A stretch of DNA of 64,000 nucleotides from Limnochordales bacterium (GTDB lineage: Bacteria > Bacillota > Limnochordia > Limnochordales > DUMU01). This document shows positions 28,118-37,768 of this stretch, one piece after another. Below the pieces are notes generated by a model. It saw nothing but the letters and a program-made list of their open reading frames with translations. It had not been told where the DNA came from and did no database searches. Each line of letters opens with the position of its first letter. Positions within the stretch are counted from its first letter, which is position 1. A program made the translations under genes and the position numbers. The DNA lies in assembly GCA_014896315.1 (NCBI GenBank), contig JADBKP010000001.1:519557-583556 (forward strand), read 5' to 3'.

Positions 28118-29578
28118 ATGGGTGTGTGGATGTCAGGGTTGAAGCCACCGGGCCTGCCGGGCGCGGTGCCGGCCGAGATCTTCAGGGAGTACGACTTACG
28201 CGGGCTTACCGCAACGCAGCTTACCCCGGAAGTGATGGGGTTGCTGGGTCGGGTTCTTGCCCGCTATTTTCAGCAGGCAGGAGAAAGACGGGTACTGGTG
28301 GGGCGCGACAACCGCCTAAGCTCGGACGGTCTGCGCGATGCCCTGGTGGATAACCTCCTTGGAAGCGGCATGGATGTGGTCGATCTGGGAGTGGTGACAA
28401 CCCCACTCTTCTACTACGCCCGGATAGACCTGGGGATCAATGCGGGGGTGATGATAACCGCGAGTCACAATCCTCCGCAGTACAACGGGCTCAAGGTGGC
28501 ACTGGGCTTTGCCACCATCTATGGTGAGGAGATTCAGCGGCTGCGCAAGCAGGCCGAGGAGTTGCTGGCTGAGGAGACAGCACGGGGATGCCCCCTCCGG
28601 GCTGAGCAGAGGGGCAAGCTCGACCTGGTCGATGTAGCCCCCTCGTATCTCAAAATGCTGACGGAGAAGATCAAGCTCGGGCCGCGTCGGCTCAAGGTCG
28701 TCGTAGATTGCGGCAACGGAACGGCGAGCCTTTTTGCCGTCGAATATCTGCAGCGGCTTGGTTGCGACGTTGTGCCGCTCTATTGCGAGTCGGACGGGCA
28801 CTTTCCCCATCATGAGCCGGATCCGACCGTCAGTGCCAATATGCGTGACCTGCAGCAGACAGTGGTCGAACAAGGGGCTGACGTGGGGATCGGCTTCGAC
28901 GGCGACGCCGATCGGATTGGCGTCGTGGACGATCAGGGGAAGATCCTCTGGGGAGACGAGCTGATGATCCTCTACTGGCGGGAGATCCTGCCGCGGCATC
29001 CGGGAGCGGTGGCGATCACGGAAGTGAAGTGTTCCCAGGCACTGGTAGAGGAGATAGAGCGCCTGGGCGGGCGGCCTCTCTGGTACAAGACCGGGCACTC
29101 TCTCATCAAAGCTAAGATGAAGGAGCTGGGCGCCGTCTTCACCGGCGAGATGTCCGGCCACATGTTCTTTGCTGACGAGTATTACGGCTTTGATGATGCC
29201 TTTTACGCCGCCGGGCGGCTTCTGCGGATCCTCTCCCATTCCGATCTCAGGCTGTCGCAAATGCGACAGACAATTCCCCATTACTACAGCACCGCCGAGA
29301 CCCGGGTTCCTACCACAGAGGATGGGAAGTTCCGCGTGGTGGCGGCGCTGCGGGACGAGTTCCGCGGCCGTCCCGAGGTAATAGAGGTTATCGACGTGGA
29401 TGGGGCACGAGTGGTTTTTGCCGACGGATGGGGACTGGTTCGCGCCTCCAACACGCAGCCCGTCATCGTTGCCCGCTGTGAGGGTAGGACACCCGAGGCG
29501 CTGGAGAGGATCAGCCGGGTGATGAAGGAAGCCTTACTTCGCCATCCCGAAGTGCGAGATTTCGAGTGGGCGTTCTGA
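28118..29578 (+). CDS. Phosphomannomutase/phosphoglucomutase
   Basis: Interconverts hexose 1- and 6-phosphates for polysaccharide or glycogen metabolism. The phosphoserine loop TASHNPPQYNG, metal loop GFDGDADRIG, sugar loop GEMSGHMFF and the phosphate-binding RASNTQP near the C-terminus are intact. Length is about 486 residues. ATG (28118), GTG (28124) and ATG (28130) are possible starts; GAGG at 28112-28115 favours the second or third. The enzyme would supply the hexose phosphates used by sugar nucleotide pathways. Confidence 0.92.
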   Translation: MGVWMSGLKPPGLPGAVPAEIFREYDLRGLTATQLTPEVMGLLGRVLARYFQQAGERRVLVGRDNRLSSDGLRDALVDNLLGSGMDVVDLGVVTTPLFYYARIDLGINAGVMITASHNPPQYNGLKVALGFATIYGEEIQRLRKQAEELLAEETARGCPLRAEQRGKLDLVDVAPSYLKMLTEKIKLGPRRLKVVVDCGNGTASLFAVEYLQRLGCDVVPLYCESDGHFPHHEPDPTVSANMRDLQQTVVEQGADVGIGFDGDADRIGVVDDQGKILWGDELMILYWREILPRHPGAVAITEVKCSQALVEEIERLGGRPLWYKTGHSLIKAKMKELGAVFTGEMSGHMFFADEYYGFDDAFYAAGRLLRILSHSDLRLSQMRQTIPHYYSTAETRVPTTEDGKFRVVAALRDEFRGRPEVIEVIDVDGARVVFADGWGLVRASNTQPVIVARCEGRTPEALERISRVMKEALLRHPEVRDFEWAF

Positions 29579-29620
29579 TTGGTAGTGCTGATCCACCGGC
29601 CGGGCTGTTGGGGCGTGAGA

Positions 29621-29652
29621 GGGCGGGGGGGGCATGCGACCCCCGCCTGCCC
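29621..29652 (+). terminator. Likely hairpin terminator after phosphomannomutase
   Basis: A GGGCGGGGG/CCCCCGCC stem lies 40 bp after the stop codon. It has no clear T-run, so it may only stabilise the mRNA end. Confidence 0.4.
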
Positions 29653-29710
29653 GACTGGCTCGTCCGATCGAGCGCTATCGGCGCGGCGAAACTGGTCCGG
29701 TGAAAGCGAG

Positions 29711-30378
29711 TCAGCCGGGAGGGAGAGGAAGGGCATTGGCCAGCAACTGCAAGGCCAGATAACCGGTGGTGGCGAGTGTGAGGCTGAGCAGGGTGCCGAC
29801 GAGGTAGTACTCGGCAAACTGGCGGTCTTCCAGCTCGCGAAAACGCGCAATGGACTTGGCCGGGGAGCATCGGTGAGAGCAGGTTCGTCCAATCCCGGCC
29901 ACTCGTCCAATCGGTGATCAAAACCGGACCGGGTTCAACGGTAAAGGCTGCGAGGTAGCAGAGAGTCGCATAATGAACTGCCTGGCTGAGGGTGAAGGCC
30001 CAGGCATAATGGGTGGGATCGGGGGAGCCGCAGAGAAGACGGAATAAGGCGAGTACCCAGGTCGACGGCTACGTGCAAGCCCACGGTTAGCAGAATGAAC
30101 CAGGGCCAGGCAAGCCGAAGCGATATGGCAGCAAAATGCCGGGCGGTTGGGTCGAGGAGATTCCTGCCTGCAAGGAGCAGCATCAGTATGCCGATCGCCG
30201 CCGCGTGCGAGCCGAGCTGGCGAAACCATCCCCAACGGGTAGACGGAGTCAGTTCGTCGGAGAGAGGCGCGGCCGGCTGCAGTTTTAGCAGCCAGTACTC
30301 TCCCGGCCGTAAGGGTGAGAACTCGACCAGGCCATGGATGACTGCCAGCCAAACGAAGAGCGGGAGAACAGAGTTCAC
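29711..30378 (-). pseudogene. DUF3307-like membrane protein gene broken by two frameshifts
   Basis: Read leftward, coding text changes frame twice. Segment one starts at GTG 30378 and runs NSVLPLFVWLAVIHGLVE to LHVAVDLGTRLIPSSLRL. Segment two runs DPTHYAWAFTLSQAVHYATL to about LLSPMLP. Segment three runs AKSIARFRELEDRQFAEYYL to ALPLPPG and a stop at 29711. Removing one base from the run of five G at 30021-30025 and one from the run of four G at 29862-29865 restores a single membrane protein of about 220 residues. DUF3307 proteins commonly sit next to SatD, as here. Either the gene is decaying or these are sequencing errors in G/C runs. Confidence 0.72.
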
Positions 30379-30425
30379 AACCCTTGCCCCCCTTGCGTCA
30401 CCCTCAAGACGGCGATTCAATGATT

Positions 30426-31124
30426 TCACCCTGGTGCGGGTGACGACAGATAGCCCAATAACCGGTTTGGTTCCGCTGTGACCAGGGCTTCTGCTTCCTG
30501 GACCGGGCCCCACCCGGCTGCCCGTAGCCGCTTGTGGACGTTCTGCTTCGCGACGCCAAGAATGTCCGCGGACGCGCGCAAGGTACGGGTCTCCTCCACC
30601 GCCATCACGGCATGCCACTGTTCGGTCGTCCAGCGCCTGGTGATTTCGTCGTACAGGCTGAGCAGAGCATTGAGCTCCCGTTCGACCCGCTGCTCTTCGT
30701 CAAGCCAGTAGCGGATACCGATACGAAGCCGGGTGCGAGGTAAAACCGTGTGTCCGAGCTCTTCCAGAGCCGTGCGAACCAGATGGAAAGCGGGACCGTC
30801 CATCTGCCACGAGCTTTCCGGATTGATGGGGGTCTCGATGGTTCCCAGGCCGACGCCGATACGCAGGCGGGCCGGCTGCAAAGCGTAGCGCAGGTGCCGT
30901 AGAATGGGGAGAAGGGGAGCGGTGGCCGCCAGTACACCCTGGATCTCATCTCCACGTCCGAGTGTGAACTTGGTGGCCAGGTGCGACCGGTCAACGCCCA
31001 GGATCGGTGACTGATTGAAAGCGGCGAGCGCTGTCACAATACGTTCCTGAGCTTCGGCCTGGGGAGTCAGCCTGCGTGAACGGATCACGTCCGCAGTTAC
31101 CACCAGCCAGAGGGAAGCCCCCAA
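30426..31124 (-). CDS. satD: SatD family protein
   Basis: A 232-residue protein resembling the SatD family: VVTADVIRSRRL at the start, a conserved middle with FTLGRGDEIQGVLA and RIGVGLGTI, and a C-terminal helix-turn-helix-like segment (SADILGVAKQNVHKRLRAAGW). SatD was named from an acid-tolerance locus in streptococci; its biochemical role is unknown to me. The TTG start is supported by GAGAGGAG 10 bp upstream. The stop lies about 50 bp before the broken DUF3307 gene. Confidence 0.75.
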   Translation of the reverse strand: MGASLWLVVTADVIRSRRLTPQAEAQERIVTALAAFNQSPILGVDRSHLATKFTLGRGDEIQGVLAATAPLLPILRHLRYALQPARLRIGVGLGTIETPINPESSWQMDGPAFHLVRTALEELGHTVLPRTRLRIGIRYWLDEEQRVERELNALLSLYDEITRRWTTEQWHAVMAVEETRTLRASADILGVAKQNVHKRLRAAGWGPVQEAEALVTAEPNRLLGYLSSPAPG

Positions 31125-31203
31125 AAGTTGCAGCTCCTCTCAACAGGAAATAGCATCCAGTCTAGAAGATACCACGCCTCGGTGGAGGATCGCAATCGAA
31201 AAA

Positions 31204-31896
31204 ATGAGAGGAGACGGAAAAGATCGAACTAGAATGGCTCAGCGCGAGAGAATCATCCTTCAGCTGTTTGGTGTCTTCTTCAAGATCGGCGCGTTCACTT
31301 TTGGCGGCGGTTACGCCATGTTGCCGCTCATCCGTCGTGAGCTTGGTGAGAAGCGTTCATGGCTTGAACCCGAGGAACTCGCTGATATGCTGGCACTTGC
31401 CCAGAGCGCTCCCGGGGTGATTGCCATCAATGCCGCCACCTTTACCGGGTATCGTATCGCCGGCATCGGGGGAGCGGCAGTGGCAATCCTGGGGGCGACT
31501 TTGCCCTCGCTGATAGTCATCATCCTCGTCGCCATGTTCTTCCTGGGCATACAGGATAACCCCTATGTCATCCGCGTCTTCCGCGGCCTGCGACCGGTGG
31601 TTTTCTCGTTGATCGCCATCGCGCTGTGGCAGGTGGGCCGGGACGTCTTTCGACTGCGGGGAGGACGAGGCGCAAAGACCGGAGTTGAGACAAGTCGTAC
31701 TTGTCAGCAGGCGAGTGGGACAGGCCGGGGCGCGGCTGACCAGGATGAATACCGGGCTTTTTCCCTGGCCGTCGCGACTTTTGGCCTGCTGGCCATGCTC
31801 TTGTTTGATCTTCACCCCATTCTTCTGATTCTGCTGGCCGGTGCAGCAGGACTCCTGCGGGGATTCCTCCTGCGCCGGCTGGCCAGGAGGAAGTAG
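31204..31896 (+). CDS. chrA: Chromate transporter, first half-protein
   Basis: A 230-residue CHR-family membrane protein with FKIGAFTFGGGYAMLPLI near the N-terminus and LALAQSAPGVIAINAATFTGYRIAG, the two family signatures. Short CHR proteins come in pairs that assemble into one transporter. A hydrophilic insert of about 30 residues rich in Arg and Gly (near 150) interrupts the helices. ATG at 31204 or 31234 could be the start. It is divergent from satD. Confidence 0.9.
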   Translation: MRGDGKDRTRMAQRERIILQLFGVFFKIGAFTFGGGYAMLPLIRRELGEKRSWLEPEELADMLALAQSAPGVIAINAATFTGYRIAGIGGAAVAILGATLPSLIVIILVAMFFLGIQDNPYVIRVFRGLRPVVFSLIAIALWQVGRDVFRLRGGRGAKTGVETSRTCQQASGTGRGAADQDEYRAFSLAVATFGLLAMLLFDLHPILLILLAGAAGLLRGFLLRRLARRK

Positions 31897-31897
31897 A

Positions 31898-32416
31898 GTG
31901 GTTCTGCTCGAGTTGTTCACCACTTTCTTGCGCATTGGCGCCTTCAGCTTCGGCGGAGGCTACGCTATGATTCCTCTCATTGAACGGGAGATCATCGATG
32001 CTCATCACTGGCTCACACTGGAGCAATTTATCGATGTGGTGGCCATATCACAGGCGACCCCCGGACCGGTGGCCATCAACTCGGCAACCTTTGTGGGATA
32101 CAAAGTAGCAGGGATTCCGGGCAGCATTGCTGCAACGGCGGGAGTTGTGCTGCCGTCGGCGCTGATTGTCTTGCTGTTATCCTGGCTCTTCTATCGTTAT
32201 CGTGAACTGCCGGTTGTTCACGATCTGCTGGCCGGAATCCGCCCCGCGACAGTGGTGCTGATAATCATGGCGGCTATTTCTACCTGGTCCACGTCGGTTG
32301 TGGATCTCACTTCCGGTTTCATCGCCGTTGTCGGCGTGGCGGTACTGGCTTTCACCAGGGTTGACCCGCTGCTGGTACTCCTGGGAGGGGCTGTGCTCGG
32401 CCTGCTGATCGGGTGA
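31898..32416 (+). CDS. chrA: Chromate transporter, second half-protein
   Basis: A 172-residue partner of the preceding gene, with the same family motifs (LRIGAFSFGGGYAMIPLIE, AISQATPGPVAINSATFVGYKVAG). It starts at GTG 31898, two bases after the upstream stop, with GGAGGAAG inside the end of the first gene. The pair should form an antiparallel heterodimer. The real substrate may be chromate or another anion. Confidence 0.9.
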   Translation: MVLLELFTTFLRIGAFSFGGGYAMIPLIEREIIDAHHWLTLEQFIDVVAISQATPGPVAINSATFVGYKVAGIPGSIAATAGVVLPSALIVLLLSWLFYRYRELPVVHDLLAGIRPATVVLIIMAAISTWSTSVVDLTSGFIAVVGVAVLAFTRVDPLLVLLGGAVLGLLIG

Positions 32417-32541
32417 TGGCATTGGGAATTACAATCAGCCTGCACCAGGGCAGGAGGTTGCCCGCCGACGGAGAATCGGTAGGGTAGCAATCATGTCTGT
32501 ATATAGCACCTTGTGAAGATGCGGACAAAGGAGGTTAAATT

Positions 32542-33591
32542 ATGCGTCCATCACTACTACGGTTGGGTCTCCTGGTCCTGGCCTTGGCGATGGCGTTGTC
32601 AGCGGCGTTTCCCGGCGGTGCGGCTCTGGCCGCGACCAAGCTGCGGGTCGGCATGGTCACCGATATGGGCGGTATCGATGACAAGAGCTTCAACGCTACG
32701 AGCTGGCAGGGGGTTGCCCGTGCCATCAAGGAGCTGGGGGTCGAAGGCCGGTATCTCGAGTCTCAGCAGCAGTCTGACTATCCCAAGAACATTCAGGAAT
32801 TCATCAGCCAGAAGTATGACATGATCGTTACCGTCGGTTTCATGCTGGCCGATGCCACTGCTGAGTTTGCCCGTCGCAATCCCAACACCAAGTTTGCGAT
32901 TGTGGACTATGCGTATGATAAGCCGATGCCCAACGTCCTGGGGCTAACTTTTGCCACGGACCAGGCGGCTTTCCTGGCCGGATACCTGGCGGCGGGCATG
33001 ACTAAGACAGGAATTGTTGGTACATTTGGCGGTATTGCGATCCCGCCGGTCACCATCTTCATGGACGGATTTGAGGCCGGGATCAAGTATTACAACCAGG
33101 TGCACAAGACCAACGTCAAACTCTTGGGGTGGAATGCCAAGACTCAGAAGGGTCTCTTCGTGGGCAACTTCGAGAGCACTGACGACGGACGGCGGATGGC
33201 TGAATCCCTCTTTGACGAGGGCGCCGACATCGTGATGCCGGTGGCCGGTCCGGTGGGACTCGGTGCGGCAGCAGCGGCCAAGGCTCGCAAAAAGATGATC
33301 ATTGGCGTTGACACCGACTGGTATGTGAGCGCTCCTGAATTCAAGGAAGTTTTCCTGACCAGCGTGGTCAAGAAGATGGATGTCGCCGTCTTCGAGGCGA
33401 TCAAAGCGGTCAAGCAGGGCACTTTCAAGGGCGGCGTCTATGTCGGCACCCTCGCCAATGGCGGTGTCGACATTGCCCCCACCCATGAGTTTGCCAACCA
33501 GGTGCCTCGCTGGTTGACGCAGGAGCTCGAGCAGATCCGCCAGAAGATCATCAAGGGCGAGATCGACATTGCGGCAATCCTCGGGCGTTAA
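32542..33591 (+). CDS. BMP family ABC substrate-binding protein
   Basis: A 349-residue exported protein: signal peptide to about residue 30 (ending AALAAT), then the BMP/PnrA-like fold (LRVGMVTDMGGIDDKSFNATSWQG, MIVTVGFMLADATAEFA, GLTFATDQAAFLAGYLA). Family members bind purine nucleosides. There is no lipobox Cys, unusual for a Gram-positive binding protein, so it may stay attached by an uncleaved helix or act freely. AAAGGAGG precedes the start. The ATPase and two permeases follow. Confidence 0.93.
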   Translation: MRPSLLRLGLLVLALAMALSAAFPGGAALAATKLRVGMVTDMGGIDDKSFNATSWQGVARAIKELGVEGRYLESQQQSDYPKNIQEFISQKYDMIVTVGFMLADATAEFARRNPNTKFAIVDYAYDKPMPNVLGLTFATDQAAFLAGYLAAGMTKTGIVGTFGGIAIPPVTIFMDGFEAGIKYYNQVHKTNVKLLGWNAKTQKGLFVGNFESTDDGRRMAESLFDEGADIVMPVAGPVGLGAAAAAKARKKMIIGVDTDWYVSAPEFKEVFLTSVVKKMDVAVFEAIKAVKQGTFKGGVYVGTLANGGVDIAPTHEFANQVPRWLTQELEQIRQKIIKGEIDIAAILGR

Positions 33592-33645
33592 GCCGCAAGA
33601 GAGAGTACGGTTCACGATGGGCAAAGGCTGAGTCTGACTGAGAAG

Positions 33646-33701
33646 AGGGGGTTTGGCAGCGCCGCGCCGTCGTCAGGCTGGTGTCCGCCAGCCCCCTTTC
33701 T
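33646..33701 (+). promoter_or_regulatory. Intercistronic hairpin after the binding-protein gene
   Basis: GGGGGTTTGGC and GCCAGCCCCC can pair across about 30 nt, followed by TTTCTTAC. This type of partial terminator between binding protein and ATPase genes usually keeps binding protein levels higher. Confidence 0.55.
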
Positions 33702-33720
33702 TACGAACGGAGGCCTGAGT

Positions 33721-35241
33721 ATGGAGCAACCCGTCCTCGAACTGCAGCAGATTGTCAAACAATTCCCTGGCGTTCTGGCCAACGATCATGTCGATCTTGA
33801 CCTGTATAAAGGCGAGATTCTGGCTATCCTGGGGGAGAACGGGGCGGGTAAGACGACGTTGATGAACGTGCTCTACGGCCTGCTTGCCCCTGACTCGGGC
33901 ACTATCAAGGTGCGGGGGAAGCCGGTACGGTTTAACAGCCCTGCGGATGCCATCAACCTTGGCATTGGTATGGTGCACCAGCATTTCATGCTGATCCCGG
34001 TGATGACGGTAACCGAGAACGTGATGTTGGGCCGGGAAGAGGTTCGGCATCGCTACTTTCTGGATCGAGAGAAAGCAGCCGCACGGATTCGCAGCATTTC
34101 GGAGAAGTATGGGTTGGCCGTTGATCCGGAAGCGCTGGTGGGAGAGCTTCCCGTCGGAATTCAGCAGCGGGTCGAGATCATCAAGTTACTTTACCGCGAA
34201 GCTGATATCCTCATCCTCGACGAACCGACCGCAGTTCTAACCCCCCAGGAAGTCAAAGAGCTTTTCACAATCTTAAAGAGCCTGGCGGCGGCCGGCCATT
34301 CTCTTATCTTCATCACTCACAAATTGAAAGAAGCCCTGGAGCTGGCAGATCGGATTACTGTCCTGCGGCGAGGCCGGGTGGTAGGCACGGTCCGGCCCGC
34401 AGAAGCTACTGAGGATAAACTGGCCGAGATGATGGTAGGTCGCGAAGTCGAGCTGACTGTCGAAAAAGCGCCCGCACGGCCGGCCGAGCCCGTCTTGCAG
34501 GTGGAGGATCTCTGGGTTGCCGGCGAACAGGGGCGTCCGGTAGTGCGGGGTGTTTCGCTTACGGTGCGGGCGGGTGAGATTGTGGGAATCGCCGGCGTCC
34601 AGGGCAACGGGCAGACCGAATTCATGGAGTCGCTGTTCGGCCTGCGTCCACCCCTGGCTGGCAAAGTCTTTTTCCTGGGCCGCGACGTCACCGGATACCC
34701 GCCCCGCCAGCGGACCGAGATGGGCATGGGCTATGTGCCCGAAGACCGGCAGCGGGATGGGCTGATACTTCCTTTTGCCATTGAGGACAATCTGATCCTC
34801 AACACTTACTACCAACCGCCGGTGGCCCGGCGGGGATGGCTCAACCGGCAGGCGATCCGGGAGCGGGCAGAGAAGTTGAGCGAGATGTTCGACATTCGGG
34901 CGGGATCAGTGCTCGCACCGGTCAGTTCACTTTCCGGGGGAAACCAGCAGAAGGTGATCATGGCCCGGGAATTGTCGCGGCAGATTCGGTTGCTCCTTGC
35001 CCTGCAACCGACCCGTGGACTGGATGTGGGCTCAATCGAGTATATTCACCGCCGCATTGTTCAGGCCCGGGATGCCGGCTGTGCCATCCTCTTCGTTTCC
35101 ACCGAGTTGGATGAGATTCTGGCTCTGTCCGATCGTATTGTGGTCTTCTTCCGCGGAAAAGTGGTAGGCGAGATGTCGGCTGCCGGGGCGGACAGAGAGA
35201 AACTTGGCCTGCTCATGGCCGGAGTGGGGGTAGCAGCATGA
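33721..35241 (+). CDS. Nucleoside/simple-sugar ABC transporter ATPase (two ABC domains)
   Basis: A 506-residue duplicated ATPase. The N-terminal domain has GENGAGKTTLMNVLYG and LILDEPTAVLTPQE. The second domain has GVQGNGQTEFMESLFG, PEDRQRDGLILPF, LSGGNQQKVIMARE and ALQPTRGLDVGS, the normal degenerate pattern of this group (RbsA/NupA-like). It overlaps the next gene by 4 bp. Preference for nucleosides is inferred from the BMP-type binding protein. Confidence 0.94.
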   Translation: MEQPVLELQQIVKQFPGVLANDHVDLDLYKGEILAILGENGAGKTTLMNVLYGLLAPDSGTIKVRGKPVRFNSPADAINLGIGMVHQHFMLIPVMTVTENVMLGREEVRHRYFLDREKAAARIRSISEKYGLAVDPEALVGELPVGIQQRVEIIKLLYREADILILDEPTAVLTPQEVKELFTILKSLAAAGHSLIFITHKLKEALELADRITVLRRGRVVGTVRPAEATEDKLAEMMVGREVELTVEKAPARPAEPVLQVEDLWVAGEQGRPVVRGVSLTVRAGEIVGIAGVQGNGQTEFMESLFGLRPPLAGKVFFLGRDVTGYPPRQRTEMGMGYVPEDRQRDGLILPFAIEDNLILNTYYQPPVARRGWLNRQAIRERAEKLSEMFDIRAGSVLAPVSSLSGGNQQKVIMARELSRQIRLLLALQPTRGLDVGSIEYIHRRIVQARDAGCAILFVSTELDEILALSDRIVVFFRGKVVGEMSAAGADREKLGLLMAGVGVAA

Positions 35242-36443
35242 AAAGAGAAACGCGAGGGGAGCGGGGAAAGCAAGAAGAACGATTCGCACCGGCAGGCTCC
35301 GGGCCGGTGCTGGAGATGCTCTCCCGCAGCGCCGTGCCGCTCCTGGCGGTTCTGACCGGGTTGCTCCTGGGAGCGGTTATTGTCATCGTTACCGACCAGA
35401 GAGTGATCGACGCCTGGGCTCAGGTTACGTCCAACCCGGCTGCTCTGTTGGCCGCCATGTGGGCGAGCATCAGCCAGGCTTACCAGGCCCTCTTTGACGG
35501 GGCGCTGGGGAGCCCTTACGCCATTTCCGAAAGTCTCGTCGCCGCTACTCCCTACATTTTCGCCGGCCTGGCCGTGGCGCTGGGCTTTAAGGCCGGCCTT
35601 TTCAATATTGGTGCTGAAGGGCAGCTTTTCATGGGAGCGCTGGCTTCGGTCTGGGTGGGTTATGCCTTTAGCGGGATACCAGCGGTGCTTCATGTTACGC
35701 TGGCCGTGTTGGCCGGGGCGCTGGCGGGTGGTGTTTGGGCCGCCATACCCGGCTACTTGAAGGCCCGCACCGGGGCACACGAGGTCGTCAACACCATCAT
35801 GCTCAACTACGTAGCCTTCCGATTGAGCGACTGGCTGATCAACGGCCCGATGAAGCGCCCGGGATGGGTGCCTATTACGCCGGAGATCCAGCCCACCGCC
35901 TATCTGCCCCGCCTCTTTGCTGAACCGCTGCGGCTGCATGCCGGCTTCTTCCTGGCTATTGCCGCGGCCGTAGGGGTGTACTACCTGCTTTTCCGTTCAA
36001 CCCTGGGTTTTGAGATGCGCAGCGTGGGGGCGAATCCACACGCGGCCCGGGTGGCAGGCATAAATGTGGGCCGTACATACGTGGTCACCATGGCGCTCAG
36101 CGGTGCACTGGCCGGTTTGGCCGGAGCAAGCCAGGTTCTGGGTGTCGATCACTGGTTGGGCCAGGGCTTTTCGGCCGGATACGGGTTTGACAGTATTGCC
36201 CTGGCGTTGCTGGGCAAGAGCCATCCGGCCGGTGTAGTAGCCGCGGCTTTGCTCTTCGGCGTCCTGCGCAGCGGCGCCACCCGCATGCAGTCGGCGGCAG
36301 GTATTCCCATCGACATAATCACGATAATCCAGGCGCTTGTCATCGCCTTCGTCGCGGCGGAAGCACTGGTGCGCGGGCTCTACCGGCTGCGCTCCCAGGG
36401 GAAGGTCGGTGCTGAACTGTTCACGAGGGGGTGGGGCCGTTGA
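35238..36443 (+). CDS. Nucleoside ABC transporter permease 1
   Basis: A 401-residue membrane protein of the BPD_transp_2 group. Conserved segments are LGFKAGLFNIGAEGQLFMGAL, GAHEVVNTIMLNYVA and VGANPHAARVAGINVGRTYV, plus about ten hydrophobic helices. It starts inside the ATPase stop (ATGA) and overlaps the second permease by 13 bp. Confidence 0.93.
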   Translation: MKRETRGERGKQEERFAPAGSGPVLEMLSRSAVPLLAVLTGLLLGAVIVIVTDQRVIDAWAQVTSNPAALLAAMWASISQAYQALFDGALGSPYAISESLVAATPYIFAGLAVALGFKAGLFNIGAEGQLFMGALASVWVGYAFSGIPAVLHVTLAVLAGALAGGVWAAIPGYLKARTGAHEVVNTIMLNYVAFRLSDWLINGPMKRPGWVPITPEIQPTAYLPRLFAEPLRLHAGFFLAIAAAVGVYYLLFRSTLGFEMRSVGANPHAARVAGINVGRTYVVTMALSGALAGLAGASQVLGVDHWLGQGFSAGYGFDSIALALLGKSHPAGVVAAALLFGVLRSGATRMQSAAGIPIDIITIIQALVIAFVAAEALVRGLYRLRSQGKVGAELFTRGWGR

Positions 36444-37735
36444 TCAGCCACGAGGTGGGTCAGGTAGAACGCGGCGGCCGACCGGGGATGTGGGCCGAGA
36501 CTGGTCCGATCGCCGGCCGTCCGGCCCGAACCCCGGTGGTGGTCGCCTTTCTGGTCATGCTGGTCATCGTCCTTGGGTTTCTGCGTACCTCCCCCGGGGG
36601 CGAAGCGGTGTTTACCTTTACGCCGGGAGGTGTTTCCCAGGCGGCGCCGCTCAGACCCCTATCCGTGCCCGTCGATCCCACCCTCTACCTCTTCCTGCTC
36701 TTGACTGTCGGCGCGGGTATGGGGTATGCGGCCGGTCGGATCCGTTCTGCCAATCTGGTCATCGGCCTCTCTTTCCTCTCGCTAGTAGTCACCTTCCTTG
36801 TGTGGGCGACGGCCGGCCAATCCCTCAATCTGCTTGGAATGTTGCAGGCGACGCTGGTGCGGGCCGTCCCCATTACGCTGGCCGCTCTCAGCGGAGTGAT
36901 TTGTGAAAGATCGGGAGTTGTCAATATCGCGATAGAAGGCATGATGTTAGGGGCGGCCTTTACGTCAGTGGTGGCGGCTTCGGTTTCAGGCAGTCTCCTC
37001 GTGGGGCTTGTCTTAGCCATTGCTACCGGGGCTTTACTGGCCGCCGTCCATGCAGGGCTTGCCATCCGCTACCGGGTGGACCAGATCGTGAGCGGCACGG
37101 TCATCAACATCTTTGCCACCGGCGTGACGAGCTATCTGAGTGCCCGTTTCCTGCAGGAGATTGAGTGGTTGAATAACTCGGGCACGTTTCCCAACCTGTC
37201 CATTCCGCTGCTCGGGCGGATTCCGCTCCTCGGGCCGCTCTTGTTTGAGGGTAATCTTTTCTTCTACATTGCCGTAGCGCTGGTGGTGGGGTTACACATC
37301 CTGCTTTTCCGTACCCGTTTTGGTTTGCGGATCAGAGCCGTAGGGGAGCATCCGCGGGCCGCTGATACGCTAGGCATTAACGTGGCCAAGGTCCGGTACA
37401 TCAGCGTGATCCTGGGGGGCATGATCGCAGGCTTGGGTGGCGCGTACTTCACCCTGGGATCGGTGGGCAGGTTTGACGAGTTGATGACTGCCGGCCGGGG
37501 GTTTATCGGCCTGGCTGCCATGATCTTCGGGAAGTGGACGCCAGTGGGCGCGTTCTCTGCATCACTGCTCTTCGGCTTTGCCGATTCGCTCCAGACCAAG
37601 CTGCAGATTCTAGGGATACCGATACCATCCGAATTCCTGCTCATGGCTCCTTACCTTGCAACCATGGTGGTGGTGTCGGGCATCGTCGGGCGGGCCGTAC
37701 CGCCGGCCGCCGACGGGCAACCGTACGAAAAATGA
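36431..37735 (+). CDS. Nucleoside ABC transporter permease 2
   Basis: A 434-residue partner permease, with GVICERSGVVNIAIEGMML, YRVDQIVSGTVINIFATGVT and VGEHPRAADTLGINVAKVRY. The first 120 residues hold an extra hydrophobic region before the core, as often seen in this subunit. GTG at 36431 or TTG at 36440 are both in frame. The four-gene importer is complete. Confidence 0.93.
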   Translation: MGPLISHEVGQVERGGRPGMWAETGPIAGRPARTPVVVAFLVMLVIVLGFLRTSPGGEAVFTFTPGGVSQAAPLRPLSVPVDPTLYLFLLLTVGAGMGYAAGRIRSANLVIGLSFLSLVVTFLVWATAGQSLNLLGMLQATLVRAVPITLAALSGVICERSGVVNIAIEGMMLGAAFTSVVAASVSGSLLVGLVLAIATGALLAAVHAGLAIRYRVDQIVSGTVINIFATGVTSYLSARFLQEIEWLNNSGTFPNLSIPLLGRIPLLGPLLFEGNLFFYIAVALVVGLHILLFRTRFGLRIRAVGEHPRAADTLGINVAKVRYISVILGGMIAGLGGAYFTLGSVGRFDELMTAGRGFIGLAAMIFGKWTPVGAFSASLLFGFADSLQTKLQILGIPIPSEFLLMAPYLATMVVVSGIVGRAVPPAADGQPYEK

Positions 37736-37768
37736 GTGCGAGGGTGAATAGGACCCTGGGGTGTTATA

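Noticed and set aside
32417-32541. Possible riboswitch upstream of the BMP binding-protein gene
   Set aside because: Short hairpins (for example CCGACGGAGAATCGG) are present, but no known purine, guanidine or cobalamin aptamer pattern fits.
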